Below are positions 51,025 through 59,646 of a DNA stretch of 64,000 nucleotides, one piece after another. The position numbers and the translations under genes were made by a program. The stretch's first letter is position 1. Each line of letters starts with the position of its first letter. The notes beneath the pieces were generated by a model. The model ran no database searches, was not told where the DNA came from, and saw only the letters and a list, made by a program, of their open reading frames with translations. The stretch comes from Pseudomaricurvus sp033283175 (GTDB taxonomy: Bacteria; Pseudomonadota; Gammaproteobacteria; Pseudomonadales; Cellvibrionaceae): assembly GCA_033283175.1 (NCBI GenBank), contig JAWMQM010000001.1, forward strand, positions 992,001-1,056,000, in the 5' to 3' direction.

Positions 51025-51034
51025 AATAGAAAAG

Positions 51035-51152
51035 GATCGCCCGGGGGACCGGGCTCCTACAGGGGCAGCGCTGTTATTGTAGGAGCCCGGTAGCCCAGGC
51101 CACCCTCTCTTTCGGCAAAGCCGAAAATCGCCTTATCCTCCGGGCGATCTTT
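51035..51152. repeat. Palindromic repeat pair, family B, with an interrupted right arm
   Basis: The left arm GATCGCCCGGGGGACCGGGC and onward (51035-51060) should pair with an arm starting GTAGGAGCCCGG at 51079. That arm is interrupted by about 45 bases (51092-51136, with an internal TTCGGCAAAGCCGAA hairpin) and resumes at CCTCCGGGCGATC (51137-51149). Confidence 0.75.
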
Positions 51153-51178
51153 TGTGCTCGCGCGAAACTCCCGCAACG

Positions 51179-51204
51179 AAAAAAGCCCGCAGTGCGGGCT
51201 TTTT
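51179..51204. terminator. Terminator between convergent TauE/SafE and YfaZ-like genes
   Basis: GCCCGC-AGT-GCGGGC stem with A run on the left and T run on the right, so it can serve both strands. Confidence 0.85.
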
Positions 51205-51250
51205 AACCGGTGGAAGAGTCGGGCGTCCGGAGACGATCAACTCCAGCCAT

Positions 51251-51775
51251 TCAGAAGCGCAGGGACATACCCAGGAACAGTCCGTCCTCCAGCTCCACGT
51301 CACGGCGACCATCTACGTCGATCTCGACAGAGGAGTAGCCAGCACTCAGCAGGGCGTTCTCGAAGACGTGGAAGTTGAACTTCACAAACCACTCCTCGTA
51401 GCCGTCGGCATCCGAGAAAGAGAGCATATCCGGGCTGTAGTAGAGGCCGGCAACCATGGAGAAGTCGCTGTTGAATGGAACGGCGACTTCACCGCCCAGC
51501 GCCACACCATAACCACTGTCGTCCCAGTCGGCGTAGAAAGCCTTGCCACCGATACGACCACTGATACCGTCGCGTTTGCCGTTAACAAACAAACCACCGG
51601 TTACCAGGGTGCTGTCTGTATCGTCGTTGTGCACCAGCCCCAGCTGGGTGGAGGCTTCGGCCCCCATGCCGGCGTCCAGGTGCAGCGCCAACGATTCATC
51701 ACCGATGCGCAGAGCCACATCGCCCAAAGCCATCGAACTGGCCAGCAGAGTTGCTGCGCCGATTAATACTCTCAT
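51251..51775 (-). CDS. YfaZ-like outer-membrane protein
   Basis: A 174-residue protein from ATG 51775 with GGAGAGG upstream. Signal peptide about 1-18 (SSMALG). The mature region shows alternating beta-strands and ends with Phe (LFLGMSLRF), the usual outer-membrane barrel terminus. The layout resembles the YfaZ family of small predicted porins. It lies downstream of the arylsulfatase and may serve in uptake or release of its substrates. Confidence 0.8.
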   Translation of the reverse strand: MRVLIGAATLLASSMALGDVALRIGDESLALHLDAGMGAEASTQLGLVHNDDTDSTLVTGGLFVNGKRDGISGRIGGKAFYADWDDSGYGVALGGEVAVPFNSDFSMVAGLYYSPDMLSFSDADGYEEWFVKFNFHVFENALLSAGYSSVEIDVDGRRDVELEDGLFLGMSLRF

Positions 51776-51895
51776 AACCTCTCCAGAGTTAAGGATCCAT
51801 GTCGGGCGGTAGTGTAACGCCGGAGAGGTACTGAAAAACAGACTCACCATCGCTGCTACTGCCATCACGCTATGAAGACAGCGCAGCGAAGGATT

Positions 51896-54316
51896 TTACT
51901 CCATCATCGCCTTCACTTTTTGTTTCATAATGTGAAGCAGGTCGATTCGGATCTTGACGCTGACCTTGTTGAGCTCACCGGTGAAGATGCCCTGATTGGC
52001 GTATTCGGTGGTTACCGGCAGGTTGCTGTCGCGACCGGTATCGAAGGTTTCACCGTTACCGGCGATGATGCCGGGACGTTTCTGCACCTGACCTTCGACC
52101 ACTTCTTCACCATCCACAGAGATCACCAGGGTACCGGCATCGTCCATCAGGTTGTAGGTGAAGTCGTAGCGCACGGTGTGACGACCGGGCGTCAGGGCCT
52201 TGTCGGCGGCGATACGGGTGAAGTAACCCGGCTGCGGGGACACGGCAGCAAAGGCCACCGGCTTGCCATCCTTGAGATAGAAGCTCCAGCCACCAAAGCG
52301 GCTACCGGCCGCTGCCATCACACCTTCAGCACCACCCTCAGGCACAACAATCTCTGCCTCCAGGCTGAACGGCATCATGGTGATGGGCGGCGCCGACATC
52401 AGCTGCACAGAGACATCGCGACCCCAGAACACATAGTCGCTGCGGAAGGAACCGGCCTTCTGCGCCATGTGCATGGCGCGGGCCATACCTCCGGCGTCCT
52501 GGATCGGATAGACGTTGTGCTTGCGCGCTTCGGCATCAAACAGCTTCTGCATGTCCGCCAGCTTCTGCGGGAACTCCGCTGCCACGTTATTGGATTGGCT
52601 GAAATCCTTGTTGAGGTTGTACAGCTCCCACTCGTAGGTGGTGACATCACTGCCGGCACGATCGCGGGCAATGTTCCACGGCATATTGCGCGGCGCGGTG
52701 TTGGCGATCCAGCCATCGTGGTAAATACCACGGTTGCCGATCACTTCGTAGTACTGGGTATCGCGCACGGATTTGGCAGCACCATTGTTGAAGCTGTAGA
52801 TCATGCTCTTACCATCGATGGGCTGCTGCTTCACGCCATCCACAGTCCTGGGTGCCGGAATCTTCGCCGCTTCCAGAATGGTGGGCATAACATCAATCAC
52901 GTGATGGTACTGGGAACGCACTTCACCGGTGTTGGCAATCTGTGCCGGCCAGGAGACCACCATGCCGTTGCGCACACCGCCCAGGTGGGAAGCGTGGGTC
53001 TTGAACCAGGGGAAGGGCGTGTTGGTAGCGTAGGTCCAGCCCAGCGGATAGCCCTGATAGGTGTTGGGGCCACCCAGCTCGTCCAGGTTGTCATAGATCC
53101 AGTCCACGTCGGGATCGTGATAGGTCTTGGTGGAGAGGTGGGCCATTTCGTTGAGGGTACCTTCGGCACCGGCTTCACCACTGGAGCCATTATCACCTTC
53201 GATGAAAATCACCAGGGTGTTATCGGCGATACCCATGCGCTGCAGCTCATCCATTACACGACCGAACTGGGCATCCTGATAAGCCAGCATAGCGGCATAG
53301 ACTTCCATGTAGCGGGCATAGACGGCTTTCTGCTTGTCCGAGAGGCTGTCCCAGGCAGGCACAACATCCGGACGCTCAGACAGTTTGGTCCCCTCCGGAA
53401 CCACACCCAGGGCCTTCTGGCGCTTGAGGATCAGCTCGCGTTCCTTGTCCCAGCCGTGATCAAACTTGCCTTTGAATTTGGCAATCCACTCTTTGGGCGC
53501 CTGGTGCGGCGCATGGGCAGAGCCGGTGGCCAGGTAGGCAAAGAAAGGCTTGTTGGGATCGGAAGCCTTCTGGTTATGAATCCAGTTGATGGTGCGATCC
53601 GCCAGGTCTTTATCCAGCATGTAGTCGTCGGGACGCTTGTCCACGTGGATAGGCGTGATGCCTTCGTACAACGCCGGATTGAACTGGTCAGTATCACCGG
53701 CGGGGAAGCCGTAGTAGTACTCAAAACCGCGACCGGTGGGCCACTGGTCAAACGGGCCGGAAGGGGAACGCTCGCCCGCCGGTACATTGTGGTCCTTACC
53801 GAACATGGCGGTGTTGTAGCCGTTGTCGCGCAGGACCCGGGCCACGGTTGCCGCACTGTGGGGCACATGGCCCGTGTAACCGGGGTATGGGGAGTTCAGC
53901 TCCACCACCGCCGCCGTGCCCACCGCATGGTGGTTACGGCCGGTCAGCAGCGCCGCACGGGTGGGCGAACAGATGCCAGTGGTGTGGAACTGGTTGTAGC
54001 GCAAACCGTTATTGGCCAGCTTATCCAGGCTCGGGGTGGGCACCGGGCCACCAAAGGTACTGGCAGACGCAAAGCCTACGTCATCGGTCATTACCAGCAG
54101 CACGTTGGGAGCCCCTTCAGGCGCCCTTACCGGGTTGGGATACTGGGCTGTGGAACCATCCACGGTAGGTGCCAGAGTGCCGGTATAGGGCGCCGGCAGG
54201 ATGGGCAGTGAACTGCGATCCACCGGGGCCGGGTCGGCCGCCGATGCCGCCAGCGGCAGCAGCAGGGAGACAGCGGGCAGGCAGCCACGCAGCATCAATC
54301 GGGTAAGCGCTCTCAT
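51896..54316 (-). CDS. Exported arylsulfatase
   Basis: An 806-residue sulfatase with signal peptide about 1-27. The formylglycine signature CSPTR (Cys116, Arg120) in GICSPTRAALLTGRNHH, Asp78 and Asp79 (VMTDDVG) and later GDNGSSGEAG supply the metal site. The extra C-terminal beta domain (from about 620) is common in large arylsulfatases. A formylglycine-generating partner is not in the window. Hydrolyses sulfate esters in the periplasm or outside the cell. Divergent from a LysR gene across 140 bp. Confidence 0.94.
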   Translation of the reverse strand: MRALTRLMLRGCLPAVSLLLPLAASAADPAPVDRSSLPILPAPYTGTLAPTVDGSTAQYPNPVRAPEGAPNVLLVMTDDVGFASASTFGGPVPTPSLDKLANNGLRYNQFHTTGICSPTRAALLTGRNHHAVGTAAVVELNSPYPGYTGHVPHSAATVARVLRDNGYNTAMFGKDHNVPAGERSPSGPFDQWPTGRGFEYYYGFPAGDTDQFNPALYEGITPIHVDKRPDDYMLDKDLADRTINWIHNQKASDPNKPFFAYLATGSAHAPHQAPKEWIAKFKGKFDHGWDKERELILKRQKALGVVPEGTKLSERPDVVPAWDSLSDKQKAVYARYMEVYAAMLAYQDAQFGRVMDELQRMGIADNTLVIFIEGDNGSSGEAGAEGTLNEMAHLSTKTYHDPDVDWIYDNLDELGGPNTYQGYPLGWTYATNTPFPWFKTHASHLGGVRNGMVVSWPAQIANTGEVRSQYHHVIDVMPTILEAAKIPAPRTVDGVKQQPIDGKSMIYSFNNGAAKSVRDTQYYEVIGNRGIYHDGWIANTAPRNMPWNIARDRAGSDVTTYEWELYNLNKDFSQSNNVAAEFPQKLADMQKLFDAEARKHNVYPIQDAGGMARAMHMAQKAGSFRSDYVFWGRDVSVQLMSAPPITMMPFSLEAEIVVPEGGAEGVMAAAGSRFGGWSFYLKDGKPVAFAAVSPQPGYFTRIAADKALTPGRHTVRYDFTYNLMDDAGTLVISVDGEEVVEGQVQKRPGIIAGNGETFDTGRDSNLPVTTEYANQGIFTGELNKVSVKIRIDLLHIMKQKVKAMME

Positions 54317-54425
54317 AGCTTATCGTTCTCGTTCTTAGCCCTCACCGGCCCGGGTGCACCGGATTCCAGCGAGGGTGATGGATTGTGGGCACACTATGCC
54401 CTACTATTTCCATAACCTAAACTGC

Positions 54426-54439
54426 ATATGTCATCATAT
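54426..54439. promoter_or_regulatory. Possible LysR operator between sulfatase and LysR genes
   Basis: ATATG-TCAT-CATAT is an inverted repeat of the short-arm type bound by LysR regulators, 18 bases before the LysR start and about 110 bases from the sulfatase start. Confidence 0.4.
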
Positions 54440-54456
54440 ATAGATGCCTTGAAAGC

Positions 54457-55347
54457 ATGGAACTAGATCTGAAAAAGCTGCGCCAGCTGGTAACCGTGGC
54501 CCGTATTGGCAGTGTCTCCCAGGCCGCAGAAGTGCTGCACATAACCCAGCCCGCCCTGAGCCGCAGCATCAGCGCGCTGGAGGAACAGCTGGGTATCCAG
54601 GTGTTCGACCGCGGTCGCAACGGTGTCACCCTCACCAAATTGGGCAAACTGGCGGTGGAGGAAGCGGAATCCCTGCTGGCCCGCTCAAAACTGCTGCAAC
54701 GCAACCTGCGGCTCTACCAACAGGGGCAGGCGGGCAGTGTGGCTTTTGGCATGGGCCCGCTGATTGGCAGCCTGGCGCTGCCCGGACTAAGTGCCTATCT
54801 GGTGAACACCTACCCCCAGCTCAAGGCCCGCGCCGCCGTAAAGGCGGTGGATATGCTGGCCGAGGAGCTGGACCGGGGGGATATCGAGATGATCTTCAGT
54901 GGCCAGGCCATGCTGCCGGTCACCGAACACCTGCAGCTGGAGCTTATCGGCCGTATTCCCATGGCCTTCCTGGTGTGCGCCGATCACCCGTTGCTGCAGC
55001 AGAAACAGGTTACCCGCATGGACCTGCTGGCCTACACCAGCCTTTGCGCGGTGGAGATGGAGCGCTTCATTCCCAGCTCCCGCGGCACCTTTATCTGCGA
55101 CAACTACGACATATTGCGCAGTACCGCCCAGCACAGCAACGGCATCTGGGTCAGCTCGCCGCTGATGGCCCGGGAGGAGATAGAAGCCGGTACCCTGCGG
55201 GAGCTGAAGTTGACCGACAGCAGCACCCAGACCCAGGTGATTGAGGTCTATATGGCAAGATTGCAGGAGAGCCGGCTGTCACCGGCCGCCGAACTGGTGG
55301 CGAGCTTTATGGGGGACTTTTTCCGGGATATCGGATCAGGGAGTTGA
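54457..55347 (+). CDS. LysR-family transcriptional regulator
   Basis: A 296-residue regulator. Winged HTH at about 15-45 (SVSQAAEVLHITQPALSRSI) and the periplasmic-binding-like co-inducer domain at about 90-296. Divergent arrangement with the arylsulfatase gene suggests it controls that gene, and itself, in response to a small-molecule ligand. The ligand is unknown. Confidence 0.93.
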   Translation: MELDLKKLRQLVTVARIGSVSQAAEVLHITQPALSRSISALEEQLGIQVFDRGRNGVTLTKLGKLAVEEAESLLARSKLLQRNLRLYQQGQAGSVAFGMGPLIGSLALPGLSAYLVNTYPQLKARAAVKAVDMLAEELDRGDIEMIFSGQAMLPVTEHLQLELIGRIPMAFLVCADHPLLQQKQVTRMDLLAYTSLCAVEMERFIPSSRGTFICDNYDILRSTAQHSNGIWVSSPLMAREEIEAGTLRELKLTDSSTQTQVIEVYMARLQESRLSPAAELVASFMGDFFRDIGSGS

Positions 55348-55471
55348 GCCGGCGAATAGCCAGCGTATAGAGAGAAACGCCGGATATTTACAGGGAGGAA
55401 GTAAAAACAGGAGCGGGATTAACCCGCGCCGCTGCTGCAGCGCGGGTATCCGGTCAGTAAACCGGTCGATC

Positions 55472-56215
55472 TCAGGCGAATTGGTACTCCGCCAGGAATT
55501 TGCCCATGGCCTGACAGAAACGCGCCGCGTCAGCACCGTTGATGATGCGGTGATCGTAGCTCAGGGAGAGCGGCAGCAGGGTGTGCAGCTCGGGGTTACC
55601 CTCGGCGTCCGGCAGGAAACGCTGCTTGGCACGGGTGATACCGAGGATGGCCACTTCCGGCGCATTGATAATGGGCGAGAAGCTGGTGCCGCCAATATGG
55701 CCCAGGGACGAGAGGGTGAAACAGCCACCGCTCATCTCGGCCATGGAGAGACCTTTGGTCTTGGCCTTGTCGGAGATGGCCACCAGCTCACCGGCGATCT
55801 CATCCACGTTCTTCTGATCGCAGTTCTTCAATACCGGCACCAGCAGGCCGCTGGGCACGTCCACCGCGATACCGATGTTGTAGTAGTCCTTCTGGTACAG
55901 GGTGGCACCGTCGGGACTGATGGAGGTGTTGAACTGCGGGAACTGCTTCAGCAGCTCGACAGAACCCTGAATCAGGGCTGGCAGCAGGGTACGCTTCTTG
56001 TCCGGATTGGCAGCGTTCCAGGCCTTGCGTCGCCCTTCAAAACCGGTGATATCAACGTCATCGTTATGGGTTACATGGGGGATGCAGACCCAGTTGCGGT
56101 GCATGGCCTTGGCCACAAAACCCTGGATCTTGCCCATGGGCTTGGCTTCTACCGGGCCGTATACGGAAAAGTCCTCCGCCGGCCAGGGCATCATGTTTGA
56201 CAGTTGATCACTCAT
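55472..56215 (-). CDS. 2-oxoacid dehydrogenase E2-like acyltransferase, catalytic domain only
   Basis: A 247-residue protein that is only the catalytic domain of dihydrolipoamide acyltransferases. HVTHNDDVDITGFE begins the fold and SYDHRIINGADAARF carries the active-site His222. There is no lipoyl domain and no E1/E3-binding domain, and no E1 or E3 gene lies nearby. It may work with a lipoyl protein elsewhere or use acyl-CoA directly, as chloramphenicol acetyltransferase-fold relatives do. Confidence 0.88.
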   Translation of the reverse strand: MSDQLSNMMPWPAEDFSVYGPVEAKPMGKIQGFVAKAMHRNWVCIPHVTHNDDVDITGFEGRRKAWNAANPDKKRTLLPALIQGSVELLKQFPQFNTSISPDGATLYQKDYYNIGIAVDVPSGLLVPVLKNCDQKNVDEIAGELVAISDKAKTKGLSMAEMSGGCFTLSSLGHIGGTSFSPIINAPEVAILGITRAKQRFLPDAEGNPELHTLLPLSLSYDHRIINGADAARFCQAMGKFLAEYQFA

Positions 56216-56443
56216 TACTCGTTATCTCCAACAGCGTGGTAACAGCCAATCCCCGATCTGTGCCCGGAGTGGTTCCGGCTGTGGGAAAGGACCGCTGATT
56301 TATGGGTTTGTAATCACCAGCCGCTACCCGAGCGGTACGGATGGTGTGGTGCCCCGGCGATACCAGGGTTTTTCGGCCTGCGTATTATAGTGGGATTCCG
56401 CCGCCGGTCACGGCCTGCGGTCAGAGAACGCAGAATTGCTGAA

Positions 56444-57094
56444 TTACACGTGCGTGGGCATCATTTCCAGATCGGGATACTTCTCCTTGCGGAACAGCCC
56501 ATCCAGGTGCAAACGCATCATCTCGCGAGTGAAGCGGTTGGCCATCTCCTCCCGCTCTTCCGGTGTGGCGCTGCGCGAGCGCATCCACACCGGCCACAGG
56601 ATAGCGCTGCTGAGCACCCGTACGGCGTGCACTTCAGCGTCGATGCCCTCATGCGCCGCATCGGATGCCACGAAGCGATCCACCTGCGTCTTGAACTGAC
56701 GCCAGAAGTGATCCTGGTTGCGGTCCTCCATACTCAGGATTCGTACCAGCCATACACGGCCAAACTCCGGATACTCCACACAGAAGTGAGCCAGGTTACC
56801 CAGCACAACCTCGGGGCGGTTGCGCGGTTGCTCACCGTCGCCAAAGACCGCAGCGGTCATTTTTTCACTGACCCAGTCGGTAGTGGCTTTGACCAATTGT
56901 TCGCGGGTCTGGAAGTGGTGGTATGCTGTGCCGCGGTTGACGCCGGCCAATTGTGCCACCTGGGAGACACTCAGTGCTTCCGGCCCGTCTTTGGCCATCA
57001 ACTTGGCGGACACCTCCAGAATCGCCTCGCGCGTGCGCTCGGGATCTCTCCGGCGCTTACGCGGTCTGGTCAGGGGGGGCGTGGTCTCTGCCAT
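56444..57094 (-). CDS. TetR-family regulator 1
   Basis: A 216-residue repressor from ATG 57094. HTH at about 41-62 (LSVSQVAQLAGVNRGTAYHHF). The C-terminal ligand domain is of the all-helical TetR type. A copy of the shared operator-like motif lies at 57200-57226, about 106 bases upstream, which suggests autoregulation and control of the wider set. A longer frame to 57145 adds an Arg-rich, implausible N-terminus. Confidence 0.92.
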   Translation of the reverse strand: MAETTPPLTRPRKRRRDPERTREAILEVSAKLMAKDGPEALSVSQVAQLAGVNRGTAYHHFQTREQLVKATTDWVSEKMTAAVFGDGEQPRNRPEVVLGNLAHFCVEYPEFGRVWLVRILSMEDRNQDHFWRQFKTQVDRFVASDAAHEGIDAEVHAVRVLSSAILWPVWMRSRSATPEEREEMANRFTREMMRLHLDGLFRKEKYPDLEMMPTHV

Positions 57095-57199
57095 TATTGC
57101 TCTTCTCCGGGTCTGCAGCTGCCGGCCAGGCTGGCCTGCACCCATGTCTGCACATCAGAAATGTCGCCTTACACCACAGCTTAAGGGTATTTACCGACA

Positions 57200-57226
57200 A
57201 TTTTATACATCAGTGTTGAACAGTAT
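57200..57226. promoter_or_regulatory. Operator-like motif, copy 3, upstream of TetR 1
   Basis: On the minus strand ATACTGTTCAACACTGATG followed by TATAAAAT. Matches the copies at 1675 and 58716 in the ATACTNTNCNACA and TGTA segments. The TATAAA may serve as the -10 of the TetR 1 gene. Confidence 0.55.
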
Positions 57227-57362
57227 GCCTTAACACTTCTTAAATTGCGACCCCTACCAAGGGCGTAGAAAAGGTCACCAAAGCAGCGTCAAATCCGGGG
57301 GGAACAGCAGAAACAGAGGGAGTGATGGAGGCTCCCGCAGGGGGAACCTCCGGCAGCGACGA

Positions 57363-58622
57363 TCAGACGCGCTCGATAACGATGGCTGGCGCCATGCCAC
57401 CAGCGGCACACATGGTCACCAGACCACGCTTCAGGCCACGACGCTCCAGCTCATCCAGCACAGTACCGATCATGATCGGGCCAGTGGCACCGATGGGATG
57501 ACCCAGGGCAATGGCGCCACCGTTCACGTTGATGGTGTCGCGGTCGATATCCATGTCACGGATGAACTTCTCCACCACTACTGCGAAAGCTTCGTTCACT
57601 TCCCACAGGTCGATGTCATCCTTGGTCAGACCCGCTTTCTCCAGCACCTTTTTGGCAGCCGGTACCGGTGCGTTCAGCATCAGGGTGGGGTCATCGCCAA
57701 TATTGGCCATTGCCACTACCCGGGCGCGGGGCTTGAGACCGTGCTTCTGAACGTAATCTTCGGAGGCCAGCAGCAGTGCGGCTGCGCCGTCGACCACACC
57801 GGAGGAGTTACCCGCGTGGTGGAAACACTGAATATCCACATCCGGGTAGCGACGGTTAATCAACTTGCGGAAGGTGGTGCCTTCACGATCCAGAGGCATA
57901 TCCGCCAGCTTGGCAAAACTTGGCTTCAGCTCGGCCAGGTCTTCAGCGGTGGTGCTTGGGCGCGGGTACTGCTCCTGGTCCAGTTTGAGGTTGCCCTCGT
58001 CGTCGTAGACCGGAATCAGGGACTTGCTGTAGTAACCGTTTTCCATGGCCACCGCGGCACGGCGCTGGCTCTCCAGCGCAAAGGCGTCCAGTTGCTCACG
58101 GGTAAAGCCTTCCATGGTGGCAATGGCGTCGGCCGCCAGGCCCTGGTTGGATTGCGGGTGCTTCTCCTGCAGGCGTGCGTTGCCGGTTCCCAGACCGGTG
58201 TTGCTGACACCCAGGCCAGCCTCACGCACCTTGCCGCCGTACTCCTGCACGTGGGACATCATCTCGGTACCACCGGCGATCACCAGGTCTTCCATACCGG
58301 ACATGATCTGGGCGGCGGCAAAATTGACGGCGGTCAGGCCGCTGCCACAGAAACGATCCAGGGTCACACCACTGGCCTTGACGTCATAGCCGGCATCGAG
58401 AGCGGCCATACGACCCATGTCACCACCCTGCAGACCCATCTGGGCACTGGTTCCCCAGATCACGTCGTCCACATCGGCGCTGTTGAACCCATTGCGATCC
58501 AGCAGGGCTTTCAGCACGGCGGCGGCCAGGTGCTGTGGATGCATACCAACGTAGGCACCTTTACCTGGCTTGGAAGTGGCTCGCGGGGTACGGACGGCAT
58601 CAATAATGTAGGCTATGGTCAT
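57363..58622 (-). CDS. Acetyl-CoA acetyltransferase/thiolase
   Basis: A 419-residue thiolase. Catalytic Cys92 (DRFCGSGLTAVN), His375 (GGAIALGHPIGATGP) and Cys405 (TMCAAGGMAPA) are all present. It cleaves 3-oxoacyl-CoA (or condenses acetyl-CoA). It stands alone on the minus strand, divergent from TetR 2, with operator copy 2 in the shared region, so it probably belongs with the CoA-transferase, SDR and ligase at 0.8-4.8 kb in one degradation pathway. Confidence 0.95.
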   Translation of the reverse strand: MTIAYIIDAVRTPRATSKPGKGAYVGMHPQHLAAAVLKALLDRNGFNSADVDDVIWGTSAQMGLQGGDMGRMAALDAGYDVKASGVTLDRFCGSGLTAVNFAAAQIMSGMEDLVIAGGTEMMSHVQEYGGKVREAGLGVSNTGLGTGNARLQEKHPQSNQGLAADAIATMEGFTREQLDAFALESQRRAAVAMENGYYSKSLIPVYDDEGNLKLDQEQYPRPSTTAEDLAELKPSFAKLADMPLDREGTTFRKLINRRYPDVDIQCFHHAGNSSGVVDGAAALLLASEDYVQKHGLKPRARVVAMANIGDDPTLMLNAPVPAAKKVLEKAGLTKDDIDLWEVNEAFAVVVEKFIRDMDIDRDTINVNGGAIALGHPIGATGPIMIGTVLDELERRGLKRGLVTMCAAGGMAPAIVIERV

Positions 58623-58715
58623 TGTTTTTCTATCTCCTGAATCGGCCCATGGGCGCTCTGGATACAGTGGCGGATCGCCCCGCCACCCCAGCTAAATAGG
58701 GCAAAATTAACCTGA

Positions 58716-58742
58716 ATACTATACGACAGTGTTGTACATAAG
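58716..58742. promoter_or_regulatory. Operator-like motif, copy 2, between thiolase and TetR 2
   Basis: ATACTATACGACAGTGTTG followed by TACATAAG on the plus strand, the best match to the copy at 1675-1703 (two-base shorter centre). It lies about 94 bases from the thiolase start and 87 from the TetR 2 start. Confidence 0.6.
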
Positions 58743-58828
58743 TACACCAGAGGGCCGCGCGACCCACAGTCTAAAACAGTGTTATGATCCTGCAGTAACC
58801 CTTCTACAACCAACCAGTCCCAGAGCAG

Positions 58829-59491
58829 ATGACGTCACGTACCGCCTCCACACCAGAAACAGATGAGTCCGGCAGCAAGGACGACTCCTCCCGCCGTTCC
58901 TACAACAGCCCCCTGCGACGCCAGCAAACCGAACAGACCCGGCAGAAAATCGTGGAGGCTGGCGCCGAGCTGGTGAGAAGTTTCAGCAGCTGGGACTGGA
59001 CCAATCTGACCTGCAAGGCAGTGAGCGAAAAAGCCGGCATCAGTGAGCGCACGGTTTACCGCCACTTCAGCACCGAACGCCATCTGCGTGACGCCATCAT
59101 GCAGGAGCTGATGAAACAGACCGGTGTCAATCTGGACAATATCGAGCTGGGGGAGTTTGCTGCAATCACTACAGGGGTGGTGAAGTCCTTCGCCACCTTT
59201 GCCGTTCCCAATCTGGTGGTTGAAGACCCAACGCTGCTGTCCATCGCCGAAGCCCGTCGCGAAGCGCTTCTGCAAGCCGTTCAACGCGGCGCCCCCAACT
59301 GGAGCCACAGCCATCAAACCATGGCCGCTGCGCTGCTGGACCAATTCTGGAATCCGATGCCGTACGAGCGTATGACCAACGATTGGGGGATGGATTTGCA
59401 GCAAAGTATCACCGCGCTCACCTGGGTAATCAATCTGATCAACGACGCCATCGACAGAGACAACCGCCCCGACGCCACCACCGACAACTGA
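58829..59491 (+). CDS. TetR-family regulator 2
   Basis: A 220-residue regulator with an unusually long polar N-terminal tail (about 1-35, Ser/Asp/Arg-rich) before the HTH (about 58-82, TCKAVSEKAGISERTVYRHF). The C-terminal helical domain is typical. It diverges from the thiolase over operator copy 2 and is the best candidate, with TetR 1, for the protein that reads the shared motif. Confidence 0.92.
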   Translation: MTSRTASTPETDESGSKDDSSRRSYNSPLRRQQTEQTRQKIVEAGAELVRSFSSWDWTNLTCKAVSEKAGISERTVYRHFSTERHLRDAIMQELMKQTGVNLDNIELGEFAAITTGVVKSFATFAVPNLVVEDPTLLSIAEARREALLQAVQRGAPNWSHSHQTMAAALLDQFWNPMPYERMTNDWGMDLQQSITALTWVINLINDAIDRDNRPDATTDN

Positions 59492-59646
59492 CGGGCCCTC
59501 GCTTGCGCCTGTCGTAATTGCCCACAACCCGTCCGTTCTGTCCCCTACTCGTGCGTGGCTACTGCCGCGCTTCCGTGGCACCATCAAATGCCCCGACCCC
59601 GGACGGTCGACCCTCAAAAAAACAATAATCACCACAGGTAGCCAAC

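Noticed and set aside
51872..54211. 779-codon open frame antisense to the arylsulfatase
   Set aside because: Shadow frame; the sulfatase signature and signal peptide are on the minus strand.
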